Shown here: piece after piece, positions 31,466 to 38,486 of the stretch
How positions within the stretch are numbered: position 1 is the first letter of the stretch
Layout: the number at the start of each line of letters is the position of its first letter
Source of the DNA: Nonomuraea cypriaca
Lineage (GTDB): Bacteria; Actinomycetota; Actinomycetes; Streptosporangiales; Streptosporangiaceae
Reading direction: 5' to 3'
Assembly: GCF_015645445.1 (NCBI RefSeq)
Contig: NZ_JADOGI010000095.1
Span: 1-38,486 of the forward strand
Length of the DNA: 38,486 nucleotides
Notes under the pieces: generated by a model
What the model was told of the DNA's origin: nothing
The model's database searches: none
What the model saw: only the letters and a program-made list of their open reading frames with translations
Position numbers and translations under genes: made by a program

Positions 31466-31487
31466 GAACACATGAATAGGTCTTCAG
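31464..31487. promoter_or_regulatory. Putative ArsR/SmtB operator over start codon
   Basis: CTGAA and TTCAG flank a 14-nt centre spanning the start codon and the last bases of the -10. TGAACA..TGAATA inside recalls SmtB/CzrA-type sites rich in TGAA/TTCA. Binding by the adjacent repressor would block its own promoter. Confidence 0.45.
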
Positions 31488-31855
31488 GTGTTGTCGCGGG
31501 ACTGGACGGCTGCGTGGTGCAGGAGCCCGACGCGGCCAGGGTCGCGGCCACCCGGGACCGGCTCGTGACCTCGGAGGAGGCCACGCGGCTCGCCGAGTTG
31601 TTCCGCCTGCTCGGCGACCCGACCAGGGCCCGGCTGCTGTACGCGTTGCTGGAGGCGGGTGAGCTGTGCGTGTGCGACCTGTCCGACGCGGTCGAGGTGA
31701 CCGACACGGCCGTCTCCCACGCGCTGCGCCTGCTGCGCACGGCGGGCATCGTGGCCAGCCGCCGGGCGGGGCGGATGATCTACTACCGGCTGGCCGACGC
31801 CCACGTCCGCATGCTGCTCGACCTGAGCCGCGAGCACCTGAGGGAGGACGAATGA
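31472..31855 (+). CDS. ArsR/SmtB-family metal sensor, alpha5 (CzrA-like) type
   Basis: 127 residues. A winged-helix repressor with recognition region VTDTAVSHALRLLRTAGIV (77-95). The alpha5 metal-site pattern D109-x-H111-(10)-H122-x-x-E125 has the same spacing as the zinc/cobalt sensors CzrA and NmtR. ELCVCDL (64-70) also supplies the two cysteines of the alpha3 ArsR/CadC-type site, so two metal sites are possible. ATG 31472 is chosen because it fits the leaderless promoter exactly. It overlaps the CDF exporter gene by 4 nt (ATGA), so it probably derepresses export when zinc, cobalt or a similar ion is in excess. Confidence 0.92.
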   Translation: MNRSSGVVAGLDGCVVQEPDAARVAATRDRLVTSEEATRLAELFRLLGDPTRARLLYALLEAGELCVCDLSDAVEVTDTAVSHALRLLRTAGIVASRRAGRMIYYRLADAHVRMLLDLSREHLREDE

Positions 31856-32811
31856 GTGCAGGCCGCGGTCACGGGCACGGTCATGTCTTGCGCGCGGACG
31901 CCGACAAGCGCTACCTGATCGGGGCGCTGGCCCTGATCCTCGGCTACATGGCGGTCGAGGTGATCGCCGGTGTGGTCGCCAACTCGATCGCGCTGATCTC
32001 CGACGCCGCCCACATGCTGACCGACGCGACCGCCATCGCGCTGGCCCTGATCGCGATGCGCATCGCCGCCCGGCCGGCGCGGGGGGCGTACACGTTCGGG
32101 TGGAAGCGGGCCGAGATCCTGTCCGCGCAGATCAACGGCGTGACGTTGCTGCTGCTGGTGGCGTACTTCGTCTATGAGAGCGTGCACAGGCTCATTGAGC
32201 CGCCGGACGTGTCCGGGCCCGTCGTGGTGGTCACGGCCGTGGCCGGCATCGGCGTCAACGCGCTGGCCGCCTGGCTGCTGTCCAGGGCCGACCGGCGCAG
32301 CCTCAACGTCGAGGGCGCCTTCCAGCACGTGCTCAACGACATGTACGCCTTCATCGCCACGGCGCTCGCCGGCGCCGTGGTGTGGCTGACCGGCTTCCGC
32401 CAGGCGGACGCGATCGCCGCGCTCGTGGTGGCCGCGCTCATGCTCAAGGCCGGCTGGGGCCTGCTGCGCGACTCCGGCCGGGTGCTGCTCCAGGCGGCGC
32501 CGAGCGGTCTCCACCCCGACGAGATCGGCGCCGTCCTGGCCGCGGATCCGGACGTGGAGGAGGTGCACGACCTCCATGTCTGGACGGTGACGAGTGGCTA
32601 TCCCACCCTGTCGGCTCACGTGATCGTGGCGGACGGCGCCGACTGCCACCAGGTACGCACCCGCCTCGCGGACCTGCTGCACGAACGGTTCGAGATCGGC
32701 CACACCACGCTCCAGGTGGACCACGGCATCCCCGGACTAGATCCGCACTGCGTGGACCCCCACGGACCCCGGCACTCTGATCCGTTAAAGTCACCCTATG
32801 GGGACCCGTGA
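31852..32811 (+). CDS. Cation diffusion facilitator (CDF) metal exporter
   Basis: 319 residues. A proton-coupled divalent metal exporter, most like the zinc-exporting CzcD/ZitB group. A short His-rich N-terminus (GRGHGHGHV) precedes six helices. The transport-site pairs are H54-x3-D58 in SDAAHMLTD (helix 2) and H158-x3-D162 in HVLND (helix 5). The cytoplasmic C-terminal domain has EVHDLHVWTVTSGYPTLSAHV. The C-terminal tail adds further His and Cys (LDPHCVDPHGPRHSD). AGGGAGG lies 4-5 nt before the ATG, which overlaps the sensor stop; operon with the ArsR gene. Confidence 0.95.
   Translation: MSAGRGHGHGHVLRADADKRYLIGALALILGYMAVEVIAGVVANSIALISDAAHMLTDATAIALALIAMRIAARPARGAYTFGWKRAEILSAQINGVTLLLLVAYFVYESVHRLIEPPDVSGPVVVVTAVAGIGVNALAAWLLSRADRRSLNVEGAFQHVLNDMYAFIATALAGAVVWLTGFRQADAIAALVVAALMLKAGWGLLRDSGRVLLQAAPSGLHPDEIGAVLAADPDVEEVHDLHVWTVTSGYPTLSAHVIVADGADCHQVRTRLADLLHERFEIGHTTLQVDHGIPGLDPHCVDPHGPRHSDPLKSPYGDP
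32786..32791 (+). promoter_or_regulatory. Putative -10 box inside CDF gene for PrsW-family gene
   Basis: TAAAGT fits TAnnnT and ends exactly 6 nt before ATG 32798, which lacks an SD. It repeats the geometry of the arsR-type promoter. The -35 region is poor. Confidence 0.35.
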
Positions 32812-33979
32812 TCCACGCTGGGTGTTGAAGGACCGCCCATCGTTCGCGTTGATCATCGGGCTGGTCCTCACCGGCATCTGCGCTCTGGTCTCGTTCTCCT
32901 TCGACGTGTTCAACGGCGCGCCGGTGCAGTTCTTCATCGCGCTCATGCTGGCGTCGGCGCCGGTGCCGATGCTGCTGGCGGCGGTGCTGGCGCTCGATCG
33001 GATGGAGCCGGAGCCGCGCAGCAACCTGATCTTCGCCTTCGCGTGGGGCGCGGGCGTCGCGGTGCTGGTCGCCGGCCTGATCAACTCGCTCAACCTGCAC
33101 TACATCATCGACACCGCACGGTTGTCGGAGGCCAGCGCCCGCAACATCGCGGCCACGTTCGGCGCCCCCGTGGTGGAGGAGACGATGAAGGGCCTGGTGC
33201 TGCTCGGCATGCTCAGGTTCCGCAGGGCCGAGCTGGACGGGCCGACCGACGGCATCATCTACGCCAGCATGGTCGGCCTCGGCTTCGCCATGAGCGAGAA
33301 CGTCAGCTACTACATCGCCGCGCTGTCCGGCTCCGGCGTCAAGGGGCTGGCGGTCACCGTGGTGCTGCGCGGCATCCTGTCGCCGCTGGCGCACCCGCTG
33401 TTCAGCTCGATGATCGGGGTCGGGGTCGCCTACGCGGCCCAGCGCGGCGGCTCCGACCGCGTCTTCTACATCCTGGCCGGTTGGTCGGGCGCCATGATCC
33501 TGCACGGCCTGTGGAACGGCCTGGCCTCCTACGGCGGCTTCCCCGGGCTCGTCGTGGCCTACCTGGCGCTGCTGGTGGTGCTGGTCGTGCTCGTCGGCGT
33601 GGTGTTCAGGGACCGGCGGCGCATCGTGGCGCTCATCCAGCGCTACCTGCCGCCGTACGAGCCGACCAAGCTGGTCAGCGAGGCCGACATCCACATGTTG
33701 TCGGCGTTCGCCAGGCGCCGCCAGGCCAGGCAGTGGGCCAGGCTGCACGGCGGCAAGCGGGGGCTGCGCGCGATGCGCGACTACCAGCTGGCCGCCACCG
33801 AGCTGGGCCTGCTGCACGAGCGGGCGGCCCGCCACATGGTGGACGAGCAGGCCTTCCACCAGGAGCAGCGGGCCCTGCTGGAGTGCATGAGCACCGCGCG
33901 GGCCGACTTCCCCGGACCCTGGGTGCACGCCAGGCCGGTCACCAGGGGCAGCCCACCGCCCGGCTACGCCGCCGGCTGA
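32798..33979 (+). CDS. PrsW-family intramembrane metalloprotease
   Basis: 393 residues with about eight or nine hydrophobic segments and a hydrophilic C-terminal region of about 110 residues. The family motifs are present: E127-E128-x2-K131 in VVEETMKGL, SENVSYY (E167), and the His-containing helices LAHPLFSSMIG (H199) and LHGLWNGL. In Bacillus, PrsW performs site-1 cleavage of the anti-sigma factor RsiW; targets in actinobacteria are not known. It starts inside the last 14 nt of the CDF gene, in another frame, and its end overlaps the convergent ydcF-like gene by 16 bp. Confidence 0.92.
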   Translation: MGTRDPRWVLKDRPSFALIIGLVLTGICALVSFSFDVFNGAPVQFFIALMLASAPVPMLLAAVLALDRMEPEPRSNLIFAFAWGAGVAVLVAGLINSLNLHYIIDTARLSEASARNIAATFGAPVVEETMKGLVLLGMLRFRRAELDGPTDGIIYASMVGLGFAMSENVSYYIAALSGSGVKGLAVTVVLRGILSPLAHPLFSSMIGVGVAYAAQRGGSDRVFYILAGWSGAMILHGLWNGLASYGGFPGLVVAYLALLVVLVVLVGVVFRDRRRIVALIQRYLPPYEPTKLVSEADIHMLSAFARRRQARQWARLHGGKRGLRAMRDYQLAATELGLLHERAARHMVDEQAFHQEQRALLECMSTARADFPGPWVHARPVTRGSPPPGYAAG

Positions 33980-34662
33980 CCCAGGACGCGGGTGAGCGAG
34001 ACCTCGCGCGGCCCCGGGTAGACCGGGTCGGAGCGCAGGATCACCGAGTCGGCGAACGCCTTGGCGGCGGCGAACAGCTCCCGGGCGGCGTACACGTAGG
34101 TGGTCGACGGCAGCCGCCTGGAGGAGTCGTCACCCACCCCGAACGTCGCGAGGCCCGCCGTCCGGCACAGCGTCACGGCCCTGGGCAGGTGGAACTCCTG
34201 CGTCACCACGGTCACCTGCGTGGCCCCGAACACCTCGCGCGCCCGCACGCAGGAGTCCCACGTGTCGAACCCGGCGTAGTCGAGCACCATCACCGCGTCG
34301 GGCACGCCCTTGCCGCGCAGGTAGTCGCGCATGGCCGTGGGCTCGTCGTAGTCCTCGCGGCTGTTGTCGCCGGACAGCAGCAGCGCCCGGACCTTGCCCG
34401 CGTGGTAGAGGCCGGCGGCGATGTCGAGCCGTCCGGCCAGCATCGCCGTGGGCTGGGTGCCGTACAGGCCCGCGCCGAGCACCAGCGCGGCCTGCGCCGG
34501 TGGCACGCGCCCCAGCCAGCCCGCGCCGCCGGCCGTCACCCGGTGCCCCGAGCTGCCGAGCCAGGCCCAGGTCATGGGGGCCAGGGCGAGCACGCTGAGC
34601 AGCACCAGACCCTGGTACGCCCGGCGCAGGGCCTTCCGCGAGAGCCGGACTTTTCCCAGCAA
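33964..34662 (-). CDS. YdcF/SanA-like DUF218 protein
   Basis: 232 residues. One N-terminal membrane helix (GLVLLSVLALAPMTWAWLG) anchors an extracytoplasmic DUF218 domain: ALVLGAGLYGTQPTAMLAGRLD, LLLSGDNSREDYDEPTAMRDYL, VLDYAGFDTWDSCVRA, VTVVTQEFHLPRAV. This matches SanA/ElyC-type proteins linked to envelope integrity and vancomycin sensitivity in enterobacteria; the reaction is unknown. TTG at 34662 is supported by GGAAGGG 6 nt upstream. It lies downstream of ctaA in the same direction and overlaps the convergent PrsW gene end by 16 bp. Confidence 0.9.
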   Translation of the reverse strand: MLGKVRLSRKALRRAYQGLVLLSVLALAPMTWAWLGSSGHRVTAGGAGWLGRVPPAQAALVLGAGLYGTQPTAMLAGRLDIAAGLYHAGKVRALLLSGDNSREDYDEPTAMRDYLRGKGVPDAVMVLDYAGFDTWDSCVRAREVFGATQVTVVTQEFHLPRAVTLCRTAGLATFGVGDDSSRRLPSTTYVYAARELFAAAKAFADSVILRSDPVYPGPREVSLTRVLGQPAA

Positions 34663-34714
34663 ATCGCACCCTTCCAGCGGTGGGGAGTGGCGAACCTAAC
34701 ACCCCATACCTTGA

Positions 34715-34735
34715 CATATCCGGGGGCATATCCGG
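34715..34735. repeat. 9-bp direct repeat between ctaA and ydcF-like gene
   Basis: CATATCCGG occurs twice, separated by GGG, directly after the ctaA stop. A 12-bp period on one face of the helix could suit a regulator of the ydcF-like gene, but no promoter was identified. Confidence 0.4.
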
Positions 34736-35716
34736 TCAGACGGCCGCGGGTGCCTCGGTGGGGGAGGGGGCGGGCACCTGGGCCCGGGTGCGCAGCGAGG
34801 TGACCACTCTGAGCGCCGCGATCCACACCAGCGTCGAGCCGAGGACGTGCAGCAGGACCAGCGCGGCGGGCACGGCGAGGAAGTACTGGGTGTAGCCGAT
34901 CACGCCCTGGGCCAGCTCCACCCCGAGCAGCGCCAGCGCCGCCCGCCTGGCGGCCCTGGGCGAGGAGTTGGTCACGTGCAGAGCGAACAGCAGCGCGAAC
35001 GTCAGCCCCACCACGACGTAGACGAGGTCGGCGTGCAGTCGCGCCACGGCCTCGATGTCGAGGTCGAAGCGCGAGGCCCGCTCGTCGCCCGAGTGCGGGC
35101 CCGTGCCGCTCACCCCCACCCCGACCACCAGCAGCGCGAACACCGACGCGAGCAGCACGTGGCCGAGCCTGCGGATGTCGCGGTGCGTCACCCGCCGGGC
35201 GGGGCCGTCGCCCTCGCCGGAGCGGGCGTAGAGCGCCCAGCAGGCGGCGATCAGGCCGATGGAGATCAGGAAGTGCATGCCGACGGTGAACGGGTTGAGC
35301 ATCGTGTTGACCACCAGCCCGCCCCACAGGGCCTGGGCCAGGATGCCCGCCGGCTGCAGCCATGCCAGCCGCACCAGGGAGGTCCTGCGCGGCGCCATCC
35401 GCATCGCGGCGAGCACGCACGCGACCCCCACGGCCAGCACGAGGAACGTCAGCAACCGGTTGCCGAACTCGACCAGCATGTTGAGCATCGAGGTCTCGGG
35501 GTGCGCGACCGGGATGAAGCTGTCGGGCGTGCATCTCGGCCAGGTCGGGCAGCCGAGCCCCGAGCCGGTGACGCGCACCCCCGCGCCGGTCACCGCGATG
35601 CCCGCGTTGACCACCACGGACGCCAGCGCCCAGCCCCGCATCGACTTCCGCGTGGGCGCCCAGAAGGAGAACAGGGCGCGCACGAGAGGGTGGGGATGGG
35701 CCGTGGGTAGCTTCAC
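34736..35716 (-). CDS. ctaA: Heme A synthase
   Basis: 326 residues from GTG 35716. CtaA oxidises heme O to heme A for cytochrome c oxidase. Eight hydrophobic segments are visible; the first extracytoplasmic loop has the conserved cysteine pair in GLGCPTWPRC and Glu in LVEFGNRLLTF. Heme-ligand His residues occur in TVGMHFLIS, ARLHADLVYV and LLHVLGSTLV. Start: ATG 35755 would add 13 residues but has no SD, whereas TACCAT lies 7 nt before GTG 35716 (leaderless geometry). Either is possible. It is separated from ctaB by the metal-export and PrsW genes. Confidence 0.93.
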   Translation of the reverse strand: MKLPTAHPHPLVRALFSFWAPTRKSMRGWALASVVVNAGIAVTGAGVRVTGSGLGCPTWPRCTPDSFIPVAHPETSMLNMLVEFGNRLLTFLVLAVGVACVLAAMRMAPRRTSLVRLAWLQPAGILAQALWGGLVVNTMLNPFTVGMHFLISIGLIAACWALYARSGEGDGPARRVTHRDIRRLGHVLLASVFALLVVGVGVSGTGPHSGDERASRFDLDIEAVARLHADLVYVVVGLTFALLFALHVTNSSPRAARRAALALLGVELAQGVIGYTQYFLAVPAALVLLHVLGSTLVWIAALRVVTSLRTRAQVPAPSPTEAPAAV

Positions 35717-35813
35717 GTCATCGATGGTATTGGCCGGGCCGGTCGGTTCCGCCATCGGGAATGGGGCTTCTCAAGGCGCCAAGGTATGTGACATGTTACT
35801 GATGGAGGTGGTG

Positions 35814-36986
35814 ATGTCCGACGTGATCGTGGTCGGCGCCGGAGTGGTGGGGGCGGCCTGCGCCTACTACGCCGCGCGGGCGGGACTCGACGTGACCGTG
35901 GTCGACAGCGGATCCGTGGCGGGCGGCACGACGGGCTCGGGCGAGGGCAACATCCTGGTCTCCGACAAGGAGCCGGGGCCCGAGCTGGACCTGGCGGTGC
36001 TGTCCAACCGGCTGTGGCGCTCGCTGGCCGAGCACGCGGGCGATGGGGGCCGCGGGGGGTTCGAGTTCGAGGCCAAGGGCGGGCTGGTCGTCGCCGAGAC
36101 CGGCGAGGTCCGGCGGCTGCTCACCGAGTTGGCCGCCAAGCAGGACGTCGAGCACGTTCAGGTGCCCCCCGAGTCGCTGCGCGACTACGAGCCGCACCTG
36201 GCCGGCGACCTGGCCGGTGGCGTGTTCTACCCGCAGGACGCCCAGGTGCAGCCCATGCTGGCAGCCGCGACCCTGCTCAGGCGCGGCGCGGAGAGCTTCG
36301 GTGAGGGCACGCTGCGGCTGCGCCTGGGGGCCGCGGTGACCGGGTTCACCCGCTCGGGCGACCGGGTGACGGGCGTACGCACCTCGCAAGGCGACGTACG
36401 CGCCGGCGCGGTGATCAACGCGGCGGGCACCTGGGGCGGCGAGGTGGCCGCGCTGGCCGGTGTGGACCTGCCGATCCTGCCCAGGCGCGGGTTCATCCTC
36501 GTCACCGAGCCGCTGCTCCGGCCGCTGATCCGGCACAAGGTCTACACCGCCGCCTACGTGACGAACGTGGCCAGCGACTCGGCCGGGCTCGAGACCTCCG
36601 CCGTCATCGAGGGCACCCAGGCAGGGACCGTGCTCATCGGGGCCAGCAGGGAACGGGTCGGGTTCGACCGGACGACGTCGGTGCCCGTGCTCGCCCGGCT
36701 GGCAGATCAGGCGGTCGCGCTGTTCCCCGCGCTGCGGGACGTGCGGGTCATCAGGTCCTACTGCGGGTTCCGGCCGTACTGTCCCGACCATCTGCCCGTC
36801 ATCGGCGCCGATCCGCGCGTGCCCGGCCTGTACCACGCGTGCGGGCACGAGGGCGCGGGGATCGGGCTCGCCCCGGCCACCGGCCACCTGCTCGCGCAGG
36901 TGCTCACCGGCGAGCGGCCCGACCTGGACCTGCGTCCCTTCCGCCCGGACCGCTTCCCCTACGGCCAGTCTGAGGAGGCCTCTTGA
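35814..36986 (+). CDS. FAD-dependent amine/amino-acid dehydrogenase, DAO-fold subunit
   Basis: 390 residues. The FAD-binding motif is VIVVGAGVVGAACAYYAA (4-21), followed by VVDSGSVAGGTTGSGEGNI. The C-terminal SYCGFRPYCPDHLPVIG and CGHEGAGIGLAPATGHLLAQ close a D-amino-acid-oxidase fold. In the HcnABC, octopine/nopaline and D-hydroxyproline dehydrogenase complexes, such a subunit (HcnC-like) joins a [2Fe-2S] protein and a second flavoprotein, exactly the two genes that follow. ATG 35814 is chosen over 35793 and 35802 because GGAGG lies 5 nt upstream. The stop overlaps the next start (TTGA). An amine or amino-acid substrate is likely but unidentified. Confidence 0.92.
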   Translation: MSDVIVVGAGVVGAACAYYAARAGLDVTVVDSGSVAGGTTGSGEGNILVSDKEPGPELDLAVLSNRLWRSLAEHAGDGGRGGFEFEAKGGLVVAETGEVRRLLTELAAKQDVEHVQVPPESLRDYEPHLAGDLAGGVFYPQDAQVQPMLAAATLLRRGAESFGEGTLRLRLGAAVTGFTRSGDRVTGVRTSQGDVRAGAVINAAGTWGGEVAALAGVDLPILPRRGFILVTEPLLRPLIRHKVYTAAYVTNVASDSAGLETSAVIEGTQAGTVLIGASRERVGFDRTTSVPVLARLADQAVALFPALRDVRVIRSYCGFRPYCPDHLPVIGADPRVPGLYHACGHEGAGIGLAPATGHLLAQVLTGERPDLDLRPFRPDRFPYGQSEEAS

Positions 36987-37225
36987 CCTTCCACATCACC
37001 GTCGACGGCCGGCCCGTGCCGGTCGTGCCCGGTCAGACGATCGGCGCGGCGCTGCACGCGGCCGGGGTGCGGTCGTGGCGCACCACCCGGTTCGGCGGGC
37101 GGCCCAGGGGGCTGTTCTGCGGGATCGGGGTCTGCTTCGACTGCCTGATCTCCGTCAACGGGGGCCCGCAGGAACGCGCCTGCCTCCTGGAGGCCGCTCC
37201 CGGGGACGAGGTGACGACCTCATGA
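36983..37225 (+). CDS. [2Fe-2S] ferredoxin-like subunit of dehydrogenase
   Basis: 80 residues. A small Fer2_4-type protein with cluster ligands C46-x4-C51-x2-C54-x12-C67 in FCGIGVCFDCLISVNG ... RACL, as in HcnA and the gamma subunit of D-hydroxyproline dehydrogenase. It would pass electrons between the two flavoprotein subunits. The TTG start is preceded by GAGGAGG at 4 nt and overlaps the previous stop; its own TGA overlaps the next ATG (ATGA). Confidence 0.92.
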   Translation: MTFHITVDGRPVPVVPGQTIGAALHAAGVRSWRTTRFGGRPRGLFCGIGVCFDCLISVNGGPQERACLLEAAPGDEVTTS

Positions 37226-38486
37226 CGTACGACCTCGTGGTGATCGGCGGCGGGCCCGCCGGGGTGGCGGGCGCGCTCACGGCGGCGCTGGCCGGTCTGC
37301 GGGTGGCGCTCGCGGACTCCGGTGCCAGGCTCGGCGGCCAGTACTTCCGCCATCCCCCCGAGCCCGGCCGGTCACCCGCTCTGCGGCGGTTCCTGCGGCA
37401 GGCGCGGGCCCTGGAGGAGCGGGCCGAGGTGCTGACGCGCCACCAGGTGTGGAACGTCGCCCGCGAGCCGGACGGCGACCTGCTCGTGCACTGCCAGAAG
37501 GACGGGCGCCCCGTCACGCTGCGGGCCAGGCGGTTGCTGATCGCCACCGGCGCGTACGACAGGCCGCTGCCGTTCCCCGGCTGGGACCTGCCCGGTGTGC
37601 TCACGGCGGGCGGCGCGCAGGCGCTGCTCAAGGGCGGCGGCGTCGTGGCGGGCCGGCGGATCGTCGTCTCGGGCACCGGGCCTTTCCTGCTCCCGGTGGC
37701 CTCAGGGCTGGCGTCGGCCGGGGCGCGGGTGGCCGGCGTGTACGAGGCCAACGGCGGCCTCGGCCTGGCCAGGCACCCGTTCCTGGCCCTGGGCAAGGCC
37801 GGCGAGGCCGCCGGGTACGCGGCAGCACTGGCCGGGCACCGGGTGCCGTACCTGACCCGCCAGGCGGTCGTCGCGGCGCACGGCGACCGCGAGGTGGAGG
37901 CCGTCACCGTGGCCCGCCTCGACCACGACTGGAACGTTCTCGCCACCCGCGTCGTCGCGTGCGACGTCCTGGCCGTCGGCTACGGGTTCGTGCCGCAGAT
38001 CGAGCTCGGGACGCAGCTCGGCTGCGAGACCCGGCGCGACGTGGACGGCAGCCCCGTGCTGACCGTCGACGCCGCCCAGCGCACCAGCGTGCCCGGCGTC
38101 TGGGCCGCGGGCGAGCCCACCGGCGTGGGCGGGTGGCGGCTGTCCGAGCTGGAGGGCCGCATCGCCGGCCACGCCATCGCGGCCGACCCTGGCGGGGTCG
38201 CGGGCCCGCTCCTGCGGCGCCGGGCACGCTGGAGGGCGTTCGGCGAGGCGTTGCAGCGGGCGTACCCCGTCAAAGCCGGCTGGCAGGGGTGGCTGCGCGA
38301 CGACACGATCGTGTGCCGGTGCGAGGAGGTGCCGCTGGCCCGCGTACGCGAGGCGCAGGACCTCGGCGCCACCGACGCCCGCTCCATCAAACTCCTGGCC
38401 AGGCCCGGCATGGGCTGGTGCCAGGGCCGCGTCTGCGGCTACGCCGTCTCCTGTCTGGCCGGCGAGCCGCCCGCCCCGCCCCGCCG
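37222..38486 (+). CDS. HcnB-like FAD/NAD(P) oxidoreductase subunit, truncated by window
   Basis: At least 421 residues; the frame is open to the window end, so the C-terminus is missing. VVIGGGPAGVAGALTAA (7-23) binds FAD; LLIATGAYDRPLPFPGWDLPGV and VSGTGPFLLPVA form the second nucleotide domain; a third block is VPGVWAAGEPTGVGGW. The C-terminal BFD/SoxA-like cysteines C365-x-C367 and C400-x4-C405 would bind another [2Fe-2S] cluster, as in the HcnB family. It is the third gene of the complex, giving gene order C-A-B relative to hcnABC. A 5-bp hairpin (GAGGT/ACCTC) covers its SD region. Confidence 0.9.
   Translation, partial: MTYDLVVIGGGPAGVAGALTAALAGLRVALADSGARLGGQYFRHPPEPGRSPALRRFLRQARALEERAEVLTRHQVWNVAREPDGDLLVHCQKDGRPVTLRARRLLIATGAYDRPLPFPGWDLPGVLTAGGAQALLKGGGVVAGRRIVVSGTGPFLLPVASGLASAGARVAGVYEANGGLGLARHPFLALGKAGEAAGYAAALAGHRVPYLTRQAVVAAHGDREVEAVTVARLDHDWNVLATRVVACDVLAVGYGFVPQIELGTQLGCETRRDVDGSPVLTVDAAQRTSVPGVWAAGEPTGVGGWRLSELEGRIAGHAIAADPGGVAGPLLRRRARWRAFGEALQRAYPVKAGWQGWLRDDTIVCRCEEVPLARVREAQDLGATDARSIKLLARPGMGWCQGRVCGYAVSCLAGEPPAPPR

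Overview
The window is high-GC DNA from a filamentous actinomycete. whiA, rbpA, opcA, an actinobacterial-type tal, GTG/TTG starts and frequent 4-nt stop/start overlaps support this. The overall feel is of the Streptosporangiales, perhaps a Nonomuraea-like genus. That placement is an inference from gene order and style, because no 16S or other marker lies in the window.

Layout: (1) 0-2.4 kb: a six-helix DUF2306-like membrane protein (minus), then three tandem paralogous Rieske [2Fe-2S] lipoproteins (plus), each preceded by a different inverted repeat. (2) 2.6-7.7 kb: uvrC-rapZ-yvcK-whiA. The uvrC-rapZ gap is filled completely by three mini-ORFs joined by 4-nt overlaps. (3) 8.0-12.8 kb: a small membrane protein (minus), then gap-pgk-tpiA-secG-rbpA, with a DasR-like operator before gap and a duplicated hairpin-bearing element between gap and pgk. 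A strong hairpin terminator closes this segment. (4) 12.9-21.9 kb: a mixed accessory block. It holds a YtcJ-like amidohydrolase with a FAD oxidoreductase, an ACT-GNAT acetyltransferase, a stand-alone Clp N-domain protein, a coiled-coil protein, an SDR-TetR pair behind a perfect 23-bp palindrome, a methyltransferase and an adenosine-deaminase-family enzyme. (5) 22.0-30.2 kb, minus strand: tkt-tal-pgi-zwf-opcA-pgl, the pentose phosphate operon. (6) 30.5-35.7 kb: ctaB (plus), a zinc-sensor-type ArsR with a CDF exporter and a PrsW-family protein (plus), then a YdcF/SanA-like protein and ctaA (minus). (7) 35.8-38.5 kb: a three-component FAD/[2Fe-2S]/FAD dehydrogenase operon of the HcnABC or D-hydroxyproline-dehydrogenase type, with its last gene cut by the window end.

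How the genes fit together: glycolysis (gap, pgk, tpiA) and the pentose phosphate route (tkt, tal, pgi, zwf, opcA, pgl) are clustered with regulators of carbon flow and cell-wall synthesis (rapZ, yvcK), sporulation (whiA), protein export (secG), RNA polymerase (rbpA) and heme A synthesis (ctaA, ctaB). I recall a similar core order in Streptomyces and Mycobacterium; segment 4 looks like accessory DNA placed in that core.

No rRNA, tRNA, CRISPR array, transposase, integrase or phage gene was seen. Nothing looks like a complete, wholly undescribed system. The most unusual signals are the uvrC-rapZ mini-ORF relay, the gap-pgk spacer repeats, the triple Rieske array, and a recurring geometry of -10 boxes 6-7 nt before start codons that suggests leaderless transcripts.
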